A stretch of DNA of 47,372 nucleotides, taken from Aureococcus anophagefferens. Its lineage: Eukaryota > Sar > Pelagophyceae > Pelagomonadales > Pelagomonadaceae. Below the pieces are notes generated by a model. The model worked only from the letters and a program-made list of their open reading frames with translations, was not told the origin of the DNA and ran no database searches. Positions within the stretch are counted from its first letter, which is position 1. The number at the start of each line of letters is the position of its first letter. Below are positions 12,501 through 24,500 of the stretch, in pieces. The DNA lies in contig NW_008705598.1 of the NCBI RefSeq assembly GCF_000186865.1, positions 171,592 to 218,963 of the forward strand. Direction: 5' to 3'. A program made the translations under genes and the position numbers.

Positions 12501-15500
12501 TCCATGCCCGTCGTGTGGATGTTGTCGTAGAAGGCGAAGCGCCGGTGCGGCGGGATGCCCGACGTCTCCAGCGCGACGACGCGCTTCGTCGCGCGCACGA
12601 GGATCATCTTCTTGTCCGTCTCCGGGTCGAGGAAGACGACGCCGTCGCACGGCGCGAGCCCGAGGTCCAGGAGCCGCCGCGCGACCTGCTCGTTGCTCAC
12701 GCCCGTCACCAGCGCGCCGACGTCGATGAGCGCGTTGAGCCGCGGCGCCTCGGACCGCGCGACGTCGCGGAGCAGCGAGTCGACGGTCCAGTCGTCGGCG
12801 ACGTTGACGTGCGCCGAGACGTCGGCCCGCGTGAGGCACTCGATCATGTAGCCGTCGGAGCCGAGCTCGTAGCCGCAGCGGCCGAGCTCCGCGGGGATGA
12901 GGTCCGACGGCGTGCCCGAGAAGCCCACGCGCCGCGGGAACAGGACGTCGCCGCCGATCTCCTGGCCGCTCGCGGAGAGCTTCGTCGACTGGTGGCGCAT
13001 GTGCTCCGGGAAGACGAAGGACTCGAGGAAGTGGTGCACGCAGTGCGGCGACCGGCGCAGCAGCTTGTAGATCTTGTTCATCTGGCCGCTGTTCGAGCGC
13101 CGCAGCAGCCGCAGGGGCACGCACTCCTCGTCGTTGACGAGGCGCTCGACGGCGCGGCGCACGTCGTCGCCCGTCTCGCAGATCATCGACGACGCCGTGT
13201 CCGACGTCTTGAGCGCGCCGCCCGCGGCGGAGATCCAGTGCTCGAAGAGCAGGCTCGACTTGCGCCGCCGGAAGGGCCCGAGCTCCTTTTCGAACGACGC
13301 CAGCAGCGCGGACACGACGCGCTCGACGGCCGAGTAGGGCATCCCGCTGTAGCGGTAGGCGAGGATCGTGAGGCCGATGATGACGTCCGGGTGCGCGAAC
13401 TCCGAGGACCGGCTCGGCGTGTCCTTGCCGACGAAGGGGATCGCGAGGACGCGCCGCGACAGGGGCATGCGCGGGTCCTGCGCGAGCGCGCGCTGCAGGT
13501 CCGTCGCGTCGAGCACGCCAAAGGACACGCGGTCGATCTTCGACAGGCAGTGCGGCAGGAAGGATTGGATCCAGTCGCGCGCGAGCGTGAGCATCTGCGC
13601 GTGCGCCGCGTCGATCGTCGAACGATCGTTGATGCGCCGCGCGACGTCCGCGTTCGGCCCGGCCTCCGACGCGCCCTCGACGAGGAACCGGAGCGTGTCC
13701 TCGCGGGTCACGCCGCCGACGTGGCTCTTCATGAGCCAGAAGACGGCCCACTCCGCGAGGATGGGCTTGAGCGTGTCGTGGTAGTAGGACAGGCTCAGGA
13801 GCGTGAGGTGGGGCGACCGCTGGAGCGCGCGCCTCCGGAAGCCGTCGTCGATAGCCCGGCGGAGGTCGCCGAGGACCTTGCGCGCGAGGACGGACTCGTC
13901 GAAGCCGACGGACGACGCGCCCGTCTCGTAGCTGAAGACGGCGTCGAGCATGTGGATGGCCAGCTGCCAGCGCTCCGGCGAGAAGTCGAGGGGCACCTTG
14001 TCGCCGATGGGGAAGTTGAGCTCGCTCTTGAGCGGGTGGAGCACGAGGTCGACCTCGTCGACGATCGCGACGCCGCCCTTGAACAACCCCAACAGCCGCC
14101 GGAGCTCCGACGCGTGGGCCTCGACGGCCGCGAGGTCCACGGCGTTCTCGCAGGGCCCGCCCGCGGCCGAGCCCGCGCCCGCGACGCGCCGCGCGTCCGT
14201 GAGGAGCTCGCAGCACTCGACGTACTTGAGGTGCGCGGCCTTGACCGTCGACGGCGTCGCGATGACGACGCCGCGCGACTTGCGGCAGTGGTCGAGCTTC
14301 GCGATGGTCTCCGCGGTCACCGTCGTGTTGCGGTCGATCTCCAGCGTGTAGACCGGCTTGTGGATGACGGCGTTGAACGTCGCGCGCAGGTTCGCGCGGC
14401 TGAACTCGAGCAGCGCGGGCGGCACGACGAGCGCGACGAGCGCGCGCGCGTCGGCGCCGAGCAGCAGGGCCAGGAGGGGCGCGACGACCGTCGTCTTGCC
14501 GCCGCCCATGAGCATCTGCTTGACGACGGCGCTGACCCGGGACGCGTCGCCGACGGCGGCCGCGATGTCGCGCACGAGCGCGACCTGCTTCTCGCGCAGG
14601 ACGATGTTCCAGGCGAACTCCGTGAGCAGGAAGCGCGGGTCGTACGTCCAGCCGTCGCCGTCCGCGTCCGCGAAGTGGCGCCGCGCGGACAGCAGGCCCG
14701 CGAGCGCCTCGGACTTGAGGCGGAGCGCGTGGCGCTCGCGCAGGCGGTCCGCGTCGCTCCCGGCGGCGGACCCGGCGCCCCGGAGCAGCGCCCGCAGCTC
14801 CCCCGCGGCCGTGAGGCAGCGGTTGTTCGCGCCGACGCGCGACGCGTGCAGCATGAGCGCCGTCGCGAGGTCGAGCACGCGCGTCGCGTCGCCGAGGAAC
14901 GGGTTGATCCGCCTCACGTCCGCGGCGCCCTCGCTGCTGAGCAGGCACGAGTAGAGGAACTCCTCGTCGACGGTCGCCTCCGCGCCCGCGCGCCGCCGGA
15001 GCGCGTGCGCGGCCTGGGCGACGTCGCGCGGCCCGCGGCCCATGGCCTCGTCGCCGTCGCCGTCGCCCGCGTCCAGGCGGTTCGCGGCGAAGCGCGCGAG
15101 GCGCCGCGCGCGCGCCATGAAGACGAGGTCCGCGCTCTTGAGCTCCTCGAGGTCCGCGACGAGCTGCCCGACCTCGCGGAGCGCGTGGTCCCGGTGGACG
15201 CCGCCGACGGCGTCGTCGCCGCCGCAGATGCCCGCGAGCGCGCGGTCGTCGAGGCACCGCAGCGACGGTACGCGCTCGTCGCGCCGCGCCTCCGCGTTGA
15301 CGCGCGCGTCGTCGTCGAGGCGCGCGAGCAGGCGCTTCGCGACCGCGGACCGCGCGTGGACGCTGCCCGACGCGTCGAAGGGCAGCGCGCCCGCGGCCGC
15401 GACGGCCCGGGTCTCGCGGGCCACGTAGCGCGCGACGTCGACGCCGCCCGCGAGGGGCTCGCCCGCGAAGGGCGCGAGCGCGTCGCGCGACAGGTCGAGC

Positions 15501-18500
15501 GCCGCCGCGTCCGCGCCGCCGCGGCCGCCCGCCCACGTCGACGCGCGCGCCTCGATCTCGTGGAGCAGGTTCTCCTTCGCGAGGCTCAGGCGCTCGAACT
15601 GGGCCTTGGCCGCGACGAGCCGCGCCCGGACGAGGCGCGACCCGTCGTCCGCGGGGAGCCTGTCGGGGTGGCACGCCAGCGACCGCTTCCGGAAGGCCCG
15701 GAGCACGGCCTGCGCCGTCGGCGGCGCGCGGATCGTCGCGCGGTCCCCGTCGCCGTCGTCGACGAGGCCGAGCGCGCGCTGGTTCCGCAGGCTCGCCAGC
15801 GAGAAGCGCTTCCGGTCGCACCAGGGGAACTTCTCCGCCGTCGGATCCTTCCGCAGGGCCGCGAAGCCGTCCTCGCAGAGCACGGAGCCGTCCGTCGCGT
15901 CGAGGAGCAGGAGCGCGGGCGCGCCGCCCGGCTTCCAGAGGCCGAAGAGCCGGTCCGCGGCGGCCTTGTCGCCGTATTTCAGGCAGAGCCAGTCGCCGTG
16001 GTCCGCGACGAAGAACTCGGCCATCTCCGCCTCGGACTGGTCGAGGCTCGCGAAGATGATCTCGAAGGAGCCGTCGCCGCCCTCGCGGCGCAGCTTCTCG
16101 TGGAGCGTCTTCAGCGCGCCGACGGCCAGGCGGCTCTCGGGATCCCAGGCCGCGCCCGCGAAGACCGCGACGACGGACCCGTCCCGGAACCGCCCCCCGG
16201 CCGCCACGGCCTCGAGGTGGTCCGCGGCCGCGGCGTCCAGCGCCTCGTCGTCGAACCAGCGAAAGTCCGTCGGCGTCGCGCCGTCGACGTCCATGCGCCG
16301 CGCCTTGCGGAACAGGGGCGCGTCGTCGAGCGCCTTGCGCACGTGCGCCGCGCTCAGGACCTTGCGCCGCTCGAGCAGCGCCGCGTTCGCGGCCTCGCGC
16401 CGCTCCGAGGCCTCGAGCTCCGCGGCGATCTTGGCCACGAAGGGCGCGTCGACGGCGCGCAGGCGGGTCGACGGCGACGCCGCGTGGTCCGAGACGTCCG
16501 GCCGGGCCCAGCCGACGTCCGGGCCGCAGCGGCAGTGCGGGATGTGCTCGGCGATGGTCGTGAGCGCGCTCTCGTGGCTCGGCGGCTGGCGGTCGTCGTG
16601 GCCCGGCCCGTGCTGGCGGTCGCGCGGGATCGACGAGAGCGAGACCTCGTGCTTCGCGTCGCCGACCGTCCAGGTCGGCGGGTCCGGCGCCGCGGCGAGC
16701 GTCTCCCTGAGCTTCGGGGGGAGGACCTCGAGGATCTCGTCGAAGAGCGCCGCGACGCTCGGGTCGCGGCCGCTGAAGACGCGCTTCGTCGAGTCGCCGA
16801 CGGCGCGGCCGCGGCCCTTCGTCTTCGCGCCGCCCGCCGACGGCTTGCGCCACTCCGGGAGGCCGGGGACGAGCTCCGGGTAGGACGCAAGCGTCGCCAG
16901 GATCGACGCGACGGGCGACGGCCCGGCGACGTTCTCGAGCGCGAACATCGCGAGGCCCGCCCAGGACCGGCCCGCCGGCGTCGCGGGCGCGCGCGTCGGC
17001 CTGCGCCAGCGCCGGTCGTCCCACGCGTCCAGGTCCGCGTCGTAGTCGTCGAAGTCGAGGTCCCAGGACGTCGCGCCGCGCGAGTACGAGGAGCGCGTCG
17101 ACGTCGCCGCCGCGGTCGACCACGACGCCGAGCCGCCGCCGAAGACGTCCACGGACGCGCCGCCCGCGAGCAGCGAGTACAGGTACAGAAACCCGCGGCC
17201 GTGGGTGGACCCCAGGACGTCCTCCGGGCTCCCGTTCGCCTTCGCCTGCAGGAGCGCGAAGAGCTCGTCGACGGCCTGGACGCCGTAGATCGTCGGGTCC
17301 GCGTCGCGGCTCGCGAAGAGCTGGACGCCCGCCGCGAACTCGGGCCGCGCCTGGAGCACGGGCCGCGTGTTCGACGCGACGCGCGCGACCCAGTCGCCGC
17401 CGTGGACGTACTTGGGCGACAGCGACGCGGCGAACGTCGGCGAAGCGCGCCCGGACGCGAGCGCCGCGAGGTGCTCGCGCCGGTTGCGGATCGCCGTCCG
17501 CTCCGCGACGCTGTGCTTCGACGCGTCGACGACGGCGAAGCGCTTCAGCAGGCGCAGCTCCTCCTCGCGCGACAGGCGGCAGGACGCGGAGACGCGCGAG
17601 AGCTTCTCGACGAGCTTCGCGCCTGTGTGGAAATCAACCAGTGAGCTGGGACGTCGGGGCCAAACTTGAGAATTCTCTAGCTCGGTCAAATCGAAGTCGA
17701 TTCGGCTGATTTTTTGATGAATCGATTGCTCTCGTCAAGTTCTCGAAGCAGAGCGAAAAAGTCTGGTCCAAATCGTTCGATTACGCTCACATTGAAGTCG
17801 GGTTGAAGATTTGATTTCCACACAGCTTCGCGCACTGCGACGCGACGTCCCAGGGCACCGTCGCGCCCGCGTCCGCGAGCACGATGGTCACGCGCAGGCG
17901 GCAGGAGATGGCGTCCGGGTGGTCGTCGTCGTTGCCGGCCGCGAAGGCCGCGAGGATGTTCGCGCACTCCTCCGAGAGCTCGTAGTCGACGCCGACGGCG
18001 CGCGCGAGCTGGAAGCAGCGCGCGTAGTCCCGCGAGAGGAAGCGCAGCAGCAGCAGGTAGAGGCTCGCCGCGAGCGTCGGGCAGATGAGATAGCCGAGGG
18101 ACACGTGCGCGTCGTAGAGGTAGTAGAAGCCGTCCTTGAGCGCGGCGCCCCAGGCCCGCCGGCCGGCGCCGACCGGCGCGTTCGTCCGGTCGACGACGAG
18201 CGCCGTCGAGAAGACGCCGAGCGCGGGCCGCGTCACGCGGACCGACGGCAGGAGCACGGTGAGCTCGTCGTTCGCGTTCGCGAGCAGGAGCGAGTGGGGC
18301 AGGCCGCGGATCAGCGACTTGGTCATCGCGTTCGACACGTTGGAGATGGCGAGCTGCGCGTGGTCCAGCGAGTACAGCTTCCCGCCGCGCTCCGCGAAGC
18401 TCAGCTTGAGGCGCGGGAGCTCGACGACGGAGATCGCGTACGTCGGCTCCGCGTCGGGCTCGTCGCGCGTCGTCGCGGCCGTCCAGGCGAGGATCGACGA

Positions 18501-21500
18501 CAGGTTGTCGACGCGCGAGAGCGTCCGCGCGACGGAGTGGAGCTCGCTGCCCTCCTTGGCCAGCAGCAGGTTCAGCAGGCGGTGCTCCGCGACGTCGCCG
18601 CCGGACCCCGCGGGCAGCGCCGCGTCGACGGCCGCGCACAGCGACCCGACGGTCTCGAAGCGCGACTCGGGCGCGAGGGCCCCGACGGCGGCGACGACGT
18701 GCTCTGGCGCGTGGCGCTCGACGAGCTTGGCGATGGCCGCGACGGCCATGGCGTACGGCGTCCGCTCGCCGTGGTCCGCGCCCGCCGCGCGGCTCTCGAT
18801 GGGCGGCAGCTCCACGAGGGCCTTGGACGTCGGCAGCGCGAGGCGCGTGAGCACGTCGCGCGCGGCCGCCGCGCGGCGCCGCGCGAGCGCCAGGGGCACG
18901 CGGCGCACCGTCGCGCCGAGCCAGGGCAGCGCGGCCGCGAGGAGCGGCAGCTCGCGCTTCAGCGCGACGCGGACGACGAAGGCCTCGGCCTCGGCGTCGC
19001 CGGCGGGGACCCCGCCGTCGCCGCCGTCCTCGTCCGGGCGGCCGGCCCGGGGCCCGTCGCGGCCCGCGGCGGCCCCGCCCGCCGCGGCGTCCCCGCGCGT
19101 CGACGGCGGGTAGCCGACGAGGTCGTCGCCCTCGTCCTGCCACCACTCGTAGGCGTCGAGGAGCGCCTCCGGGAGCTGGCCCGCGAGCAGCCGCGTCGGC
19201 ACGTACGTCTCGCGCGTCAGCGACAGGTTGCCCGCGTGGTCGTGGTCGCGCATGACGGCCACCGACGTCGCCTCGTTCGGGCCGAGGCTCTCGAAGGGGT
19301 CGCCCGCGCCGCACGGCGGCGGCAGCTCCGGCTGCATCTCCTTGAGCGTGAAGCGCGTGTCCGTCGTGTGGACGAGCGCGCGGTGGAAGCGCCGCGCGTG
19401 GGAGAAGACGTCATAGACGTGGACGACGGCGTGGTCGCGGAAGGCGTAGATCTCCCGCCAGCAGCCGCCCGCCTCCGGCCGGTTCGCCACGAGCCGCGCG
19501 ACCGTCGCCGACGCGTCGAGGGGGTCCTCGGCCATCCAGAGGTGCACGGGGTCCCGCGGGTCGTTGAAGTAGGCGAGGCGCAGCGGCTCGACGAGCGGGA
19601 GGAGCCAGTACTCGTCCTTCTCCAGCGCGTCCGGCGCGTACTCGCGGAGCAGGCCCGGCGGGTGCGGCGCGAGCGGCCGCGCGTCCGGCGTCGTCCAGAT
19701 CTGGAGCTCGAGCGACGACGACACGAGGCGCAGCCACTCGCGGTTCGTCGCCGAGGACACCGTCGCCGCCTGCACCGCCTGCGTGCCGACGGTCGCGACG
19801 ACGTCCGGGTGCGCCGCGTGCGCCGCGCTCAGGGCCCTGAGGTGCATGGTCCCGACGGTCAGGAGCCCCGCCTGGAGGTCGAGCATGACGCGGTGCGCGT
19901 CGCCCTTGCGGCCGCGGTCGTCGCGGCGGTCCACGTACTCGATGGGCTCGTCGCCGGGCGCGCCGGGCGTCGGCGACAGCGTGAAGCGCGCCGACACGTA
20001 GCCGGGCCGGAGGTGCTTCGGCTCGGCGACGGCCGCCCACTTGCGCGGCGCGACGTCGTCGGCGCCGGCGACGAGGCGCTGGCCGCTGCCGGCGGTCACG
20101 CGCAGGATCGCCTCGCAGACGTCCGCGCGCTCCTTGCCCGTCGTCGACGTCAGCCGCTCGAGGAGCGGGCGCCGCAGGTCCTGGTACGCGCCGAAGACCT
20201 CCGTCTCCGGCACGTCGAGCGCGACGCGGTTCCACGAGTGGCGCGTCTGCAGGTAGGTCATGGCGCAGGCCACGGTCGACGCGACGTCCTCGGTCATGTC
20301 GGCCGCGGACGTCGCCGTGCGGAAGACGACGAGGTTGTGCGCCTCGAGGTTCGCGATGAGCCGCGCGTTCGCGTCGACGAGCGTCTTGTCGCCGCCGTCC
20401 GCGCACTCGGCCGCGAGCTCCGAGATCCAGGCCTCGACCATGCAGTGCACGGGCCCGCGCAGGAGCCGCCGGAGCTCCTTCGACGCGGCCTCGATGACGG
20501 ACCGGTGCGCCGCGGGCAGCGCGAAGTCCCGGAGCGGGTTCAGCGGGTCGGCGTCGGCGTCGTAGGCGAGGACGAAGTCGAGGTAGGCGTCGACGCGCGC
20601 GCAGGTGCGCGCCAGGTACTGGATGATCGGCACCGTCGTCGCGCGGACCGTGCCCGCGTCGAGGTCGAGCGCGTGCTTGAGCAGCGCGACGACGGCGTCG
20701 CACGTCGTCTTCGGCGACCGCTGGAGCTCGTTGAGCAGGTGGCCGTAGGGCGTCGCGAGGAGGAGCGTCTCGTCGTCGCCGCAGGGCGCGGACCGCGGCG
20801 CGCGGTCGCCGAGGCCCGCCTCGAGGTAGCGCCCCGGCTCGAAGAGCACGGCGTCCAAGATGCCCTGGCACGCCGCCGTCCGCAGCGCGTGGACGCGGTC
20901 CTCCGTCGAGAAGAACCGGAGCACGAGCGGCAGCCGGATGTAGGGCACGGTGAGGTAGCTGAGCAGCAGCTCGCTGTCGTGCTGGCCCAGCGCGTCGCCG
21001 AAGCTCGGCAGCTGCTTGACGTGGAGGACGTCGTCCTCCGTCGCGACGGCGTGCGGCGCGCAGTAGGGCCCCGGCGCCGCGTTCGACGGGAAGCGCGCCG
21101 CGCTCGACGACGCGCAGGCCAGCGACTTGGAGAACGCGGCGACGACGAAGCGGTGCTGCGCCTCGTCGTAGGACCACGAGAGGTGGGCCATGCGCTGCGT
21201 GTAGGCGTCGTCCGACGCGGGCGCGGCCGGGAACGCGGCCGCGCTCGTGTTCATGAAGTACTTGAAGTAGAAGGCGACGTCGCGGTAGCAGGCCCACTCG
21301 GGGCAGTTCTTCGCGAGCAGCAGGTTCGGCGCCGTCGCGTAGTAGGGCAGGATCGACGGCGACGGGTTCCACGCGAGCTCGTCGCAGAGGGACCGGAGCA
21401 TGCCGTCGAGGTTCGCCGCGGCGCGCGACTGGCCCATGTCCCAGCACATGGTCTTCTCGAGGCCCGCCTGGGCCGCGAAGTAGTCGAGCACGCTCGTCCG

Positions 21501-24500
21501 CGCGACGCTCAGGTGCGGGTCGCGCGCCTCGATCGTCGCCGACTGGAGCGCGAGCGGGCCCGCGGAGATGCCGAAGCCGAGCGACCGGCCCGCGGCGCCG
21601 GACAGCGTCAGGCTCAGGTAGCTCGGCTCGTCGAGGGCCGCGCGGCGCGCGAGCGCGTCGGCGACGGCCGCGGCGACGGCCGGGACGACGGTCCGCGACC
21701 CGTCGGCCGCGCGCGTCGAATTGATGGAGAACGCGGCCGCGGCGAAGTGCTCCACGAGGCGCTGGAGCAGGATCAGCCCGTCGAGCTGCTGGCCGTAGAG
21801 GATGTCCTCGTCGGCCCAGAGGCAGGGCCGCGCCCGGTCCGCGAGGGCGCCGCGCGGCCGCGGCACGGGCAGCACCCGCGTGAAGACGTGCGTGAGGAGC
21901 GCGTGCTTCAGGAAGCCCGAGCGCTTGACCCGGTCGGATTGGACGGAGGTCAGCGTGCAGACGCGGTCCGCCCAGCGCATGGCGTCGAGCGCCTCGTCGA
22001 GCGTCGACGCGCGCGCGCGCACGGCGAGGAAGTCGACGGGCACGTAGCGCGGCGACGACATGGCCGCGCCCGCGAACTTGTCGACGGAGCCGCGCCGCAG
22101 GAGCCGGTCGAGCCCGTGGTAGGGCGCCACCTGCCTCCGCGCCCGGTGGCTCGCGTCGAGGAGCAGGGGCTCGGGCCCGGCGTCCTCGCGGCCGGACCGC
22201 GGCAGGCTGCGCACCTTGTCGTCGAGGCGCCGCACCGCGGACCGCACGGCCTCGAGCTCGTCGGGCCCCATGCTGCCCGACCTGTCCGGCCGCGTCGCGA
22301 GCTTCGCCGCCGAGTGCGCGACGCCCGCGCCGTGGTTGTCCAGGAGCTTGACGTCCGCGTCCTCGATGGACTCGAGGAACGAGAGGTCGTGCTCCGCGAA
22401 GGCCAGGAGCTGCATCTTGAGCGCGAGCATGAGCTGCTTGCTGTCCGCGGGGCCGAGGCCGCTCCGCCGCGCGACGAAGGCCAGCGAGTGGAGCACCGTG
22501 CGGTAGTCGTGGGCCCCGGACCGCTGGGGCGTCCGGAAGTCGTCGACCGTCGCGCCCGCCGGCGGGCCCCGGCCGAAGGGGCGGCCCGCGAGCCAGGGCA
22601 GGAGCCAGTCGTAGAGCGCGCCGAGCGCGACGCCCCGGCGCTTCTTCTCCTCGTCCGGGTCGGGCTTCTTGCCCGTCTTGTCCTTGTAGACCTCCGACGA
22701 CGGCTGCGGCACGCGCGACGCGCTCAGCGCCGCGGCCCAGAAGACGGGGCACGTCGCGCGCGCGGCCGGCACGCCCCCGAAGGACTTGGCCGTGCGGAAG
22801 CGCTCCTTGCAGGCCGTCGCCGTCGCGCAGAGCGTCGACTCGTGGAAGCCCAGGAGGTGCGCGTGCGCGCAGACGACGGCGACGGTGTACGTCGCCTCGG
22901 CCTCCGGCGGCGCCTCCGCGGGCGGCGCGCCCGGCGCCGCGGCCGCCGCGGCCGCGGGCGGCGCCTCGCGCTCGAAGACGAGGACGTGGTGGCGGCCGTC
23001 GGACATGGGCAGGCGCAGGGGCACGAGGACGGACGCGCCGATGGGCAGCGCGGCGAGCGTGCGGACGAGGGGCTTGACCGCGCGGCTCAGCGTCGCCAGG
23101 TTGCGGCCGTCGGCGACGATGGAGCACCGCTTCGCGATCTCGAGGCTCTCCGCGAGCGTCGCCGCGAGCCGACCGAGCGCGTCGCGGCCCGCGGCGCCGA
23201 GCGCGTCGACGAGGGCCCGCGGCGTCGCGCGCGCCGCGGCGTCGCCCGCGGCCGCGTCGCGCGCCGCGTCCGCGGCCGCGCCGCCCGCGAGCGCCGCCGC
23301 GGCGAGGCGCAGCACGCCGAGCGCCGCGACGAGCGACGGCCCGCCCTGGGCGACGCCCGCGAGCGTCACGTCCCCAAAGGCCGCGAGGAGCGCGGGGTGG
23401 CGCCACGCCGGCGGCGGCCGCAGCAGGAGCGGCGCCAGGGACCGCTTCGAGAGCGCCGCGGCCTCCGCGGCGTCGTCGGCCTTGTCGAGGTACGAGAAGA
23501 TGCGCGCGTCGCGGAGGATCGCGCCGACGGCCTCGCGGGAGAGCGCGCCCCGGTGGAGCGCGACGCGGCGCACGGCGACGGCCTGGGGCAGGCAGAGCGC
23601 GTCGTCGTCGGAGCAGAAGAGCGAGAAGCCGGAGAGCGCGAGCTCCGCGTCGCTCAGGCCCCGCGACGACGTCGCGCTCCGGTACCAGGGCACGTCCTCG
23701 ACGGACGAGAACCAGGCCGCGCGCGCCTGCGCCTGCCGCGCGCCGTCGTCCTCGTCGTCGGTCCACTCGTCGTCGTCGTAGAGGCCGACCTGGTCGAGGA
23801 CGCGGACGGCCTCGCGCGCGCCCGGGTCCGCCGCGGGGGCCTCGCGGCGCCAGTCCTCGCGGCGCGAGCCCGTCGCGAGGCCCCGGAGCCGGTCCTTCTT
23901 GGCCTTGCCGCGCTTCTGCTTCTTGGCCAGGGGCACGTTGTCCTTGTCCGTGCGCGCGCCGTCGCGGTTCCAGTAGCCCTCGAAGCTCGGCGCGCCGTTG
24001 ACGTAGACCTTGACCTTGCGCCCCTTCTCCCACTGCGCCTCGACGGCGATGACGACGCGGTTCCAGCGCCGCGCGCGGAGCGTCGCGGCGCGCGACGCGT
24101 CGACGGCCGCGTCGCCGCGCCACGCGACGCGCCCGCCGGAGGCGCCGGGCGCGGCCGGCGGCAGGAAGTGGCACGCGCCGCCGCCCTGGCGCGCCTGGGG
24201 CTGGAGCGCCGCGAAGGCCGCCTCGAGGGGCTTCTCGAACTTGACGTCGACGACGACGGTGTAGTCGTTGAGGCCCCGGACCCAGCCGTTGTTCGTCGGC
24301 ACGTCCGTCGGCGCGAGCTCGAGCCAGTGCTTCGGCGGCAGCACGAGGCACGACGACCGGTCCTTCTGCATGCGGAGCAGCGGCGCGGCGTCGACGGCGA
24401 CGGGCTCGGGCTCGTCGTCGTCGTCCCCGTCGGCCATGGCGTCGGCCCGGGCGGGCCTCGTGACGACGCGCAGCGTCTCCGGCACGGCGCCCCGCCGCAG

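Noticed and set aside
7800..17123. A second minus-strand frame of about 3,100 codons overlapping the giant gene
   Set aside because: Arg/Ala/Pro-rich composition without domain motifs; it is another frame of the same DNA.
7985..17644. A plus-strand open frame of more than 3,000 codons antisense to the giant gene (and a similar one at 17811-26891)
   Set aside because: It is a shadow. GC-rich third positions remove stop codons from other frames, the translation is Arg/Ala/Val low complexity, and domains appear only on the minus strand.
17623..17833. Splicing from the GT inside the family A arm (CT-GTGTGG) instead of the TSD GC
   Set aside because: It would add ten bases to the mRNA and break the frame in each of the four family A hosts, while the GC at the TSD start closes all four exactly.
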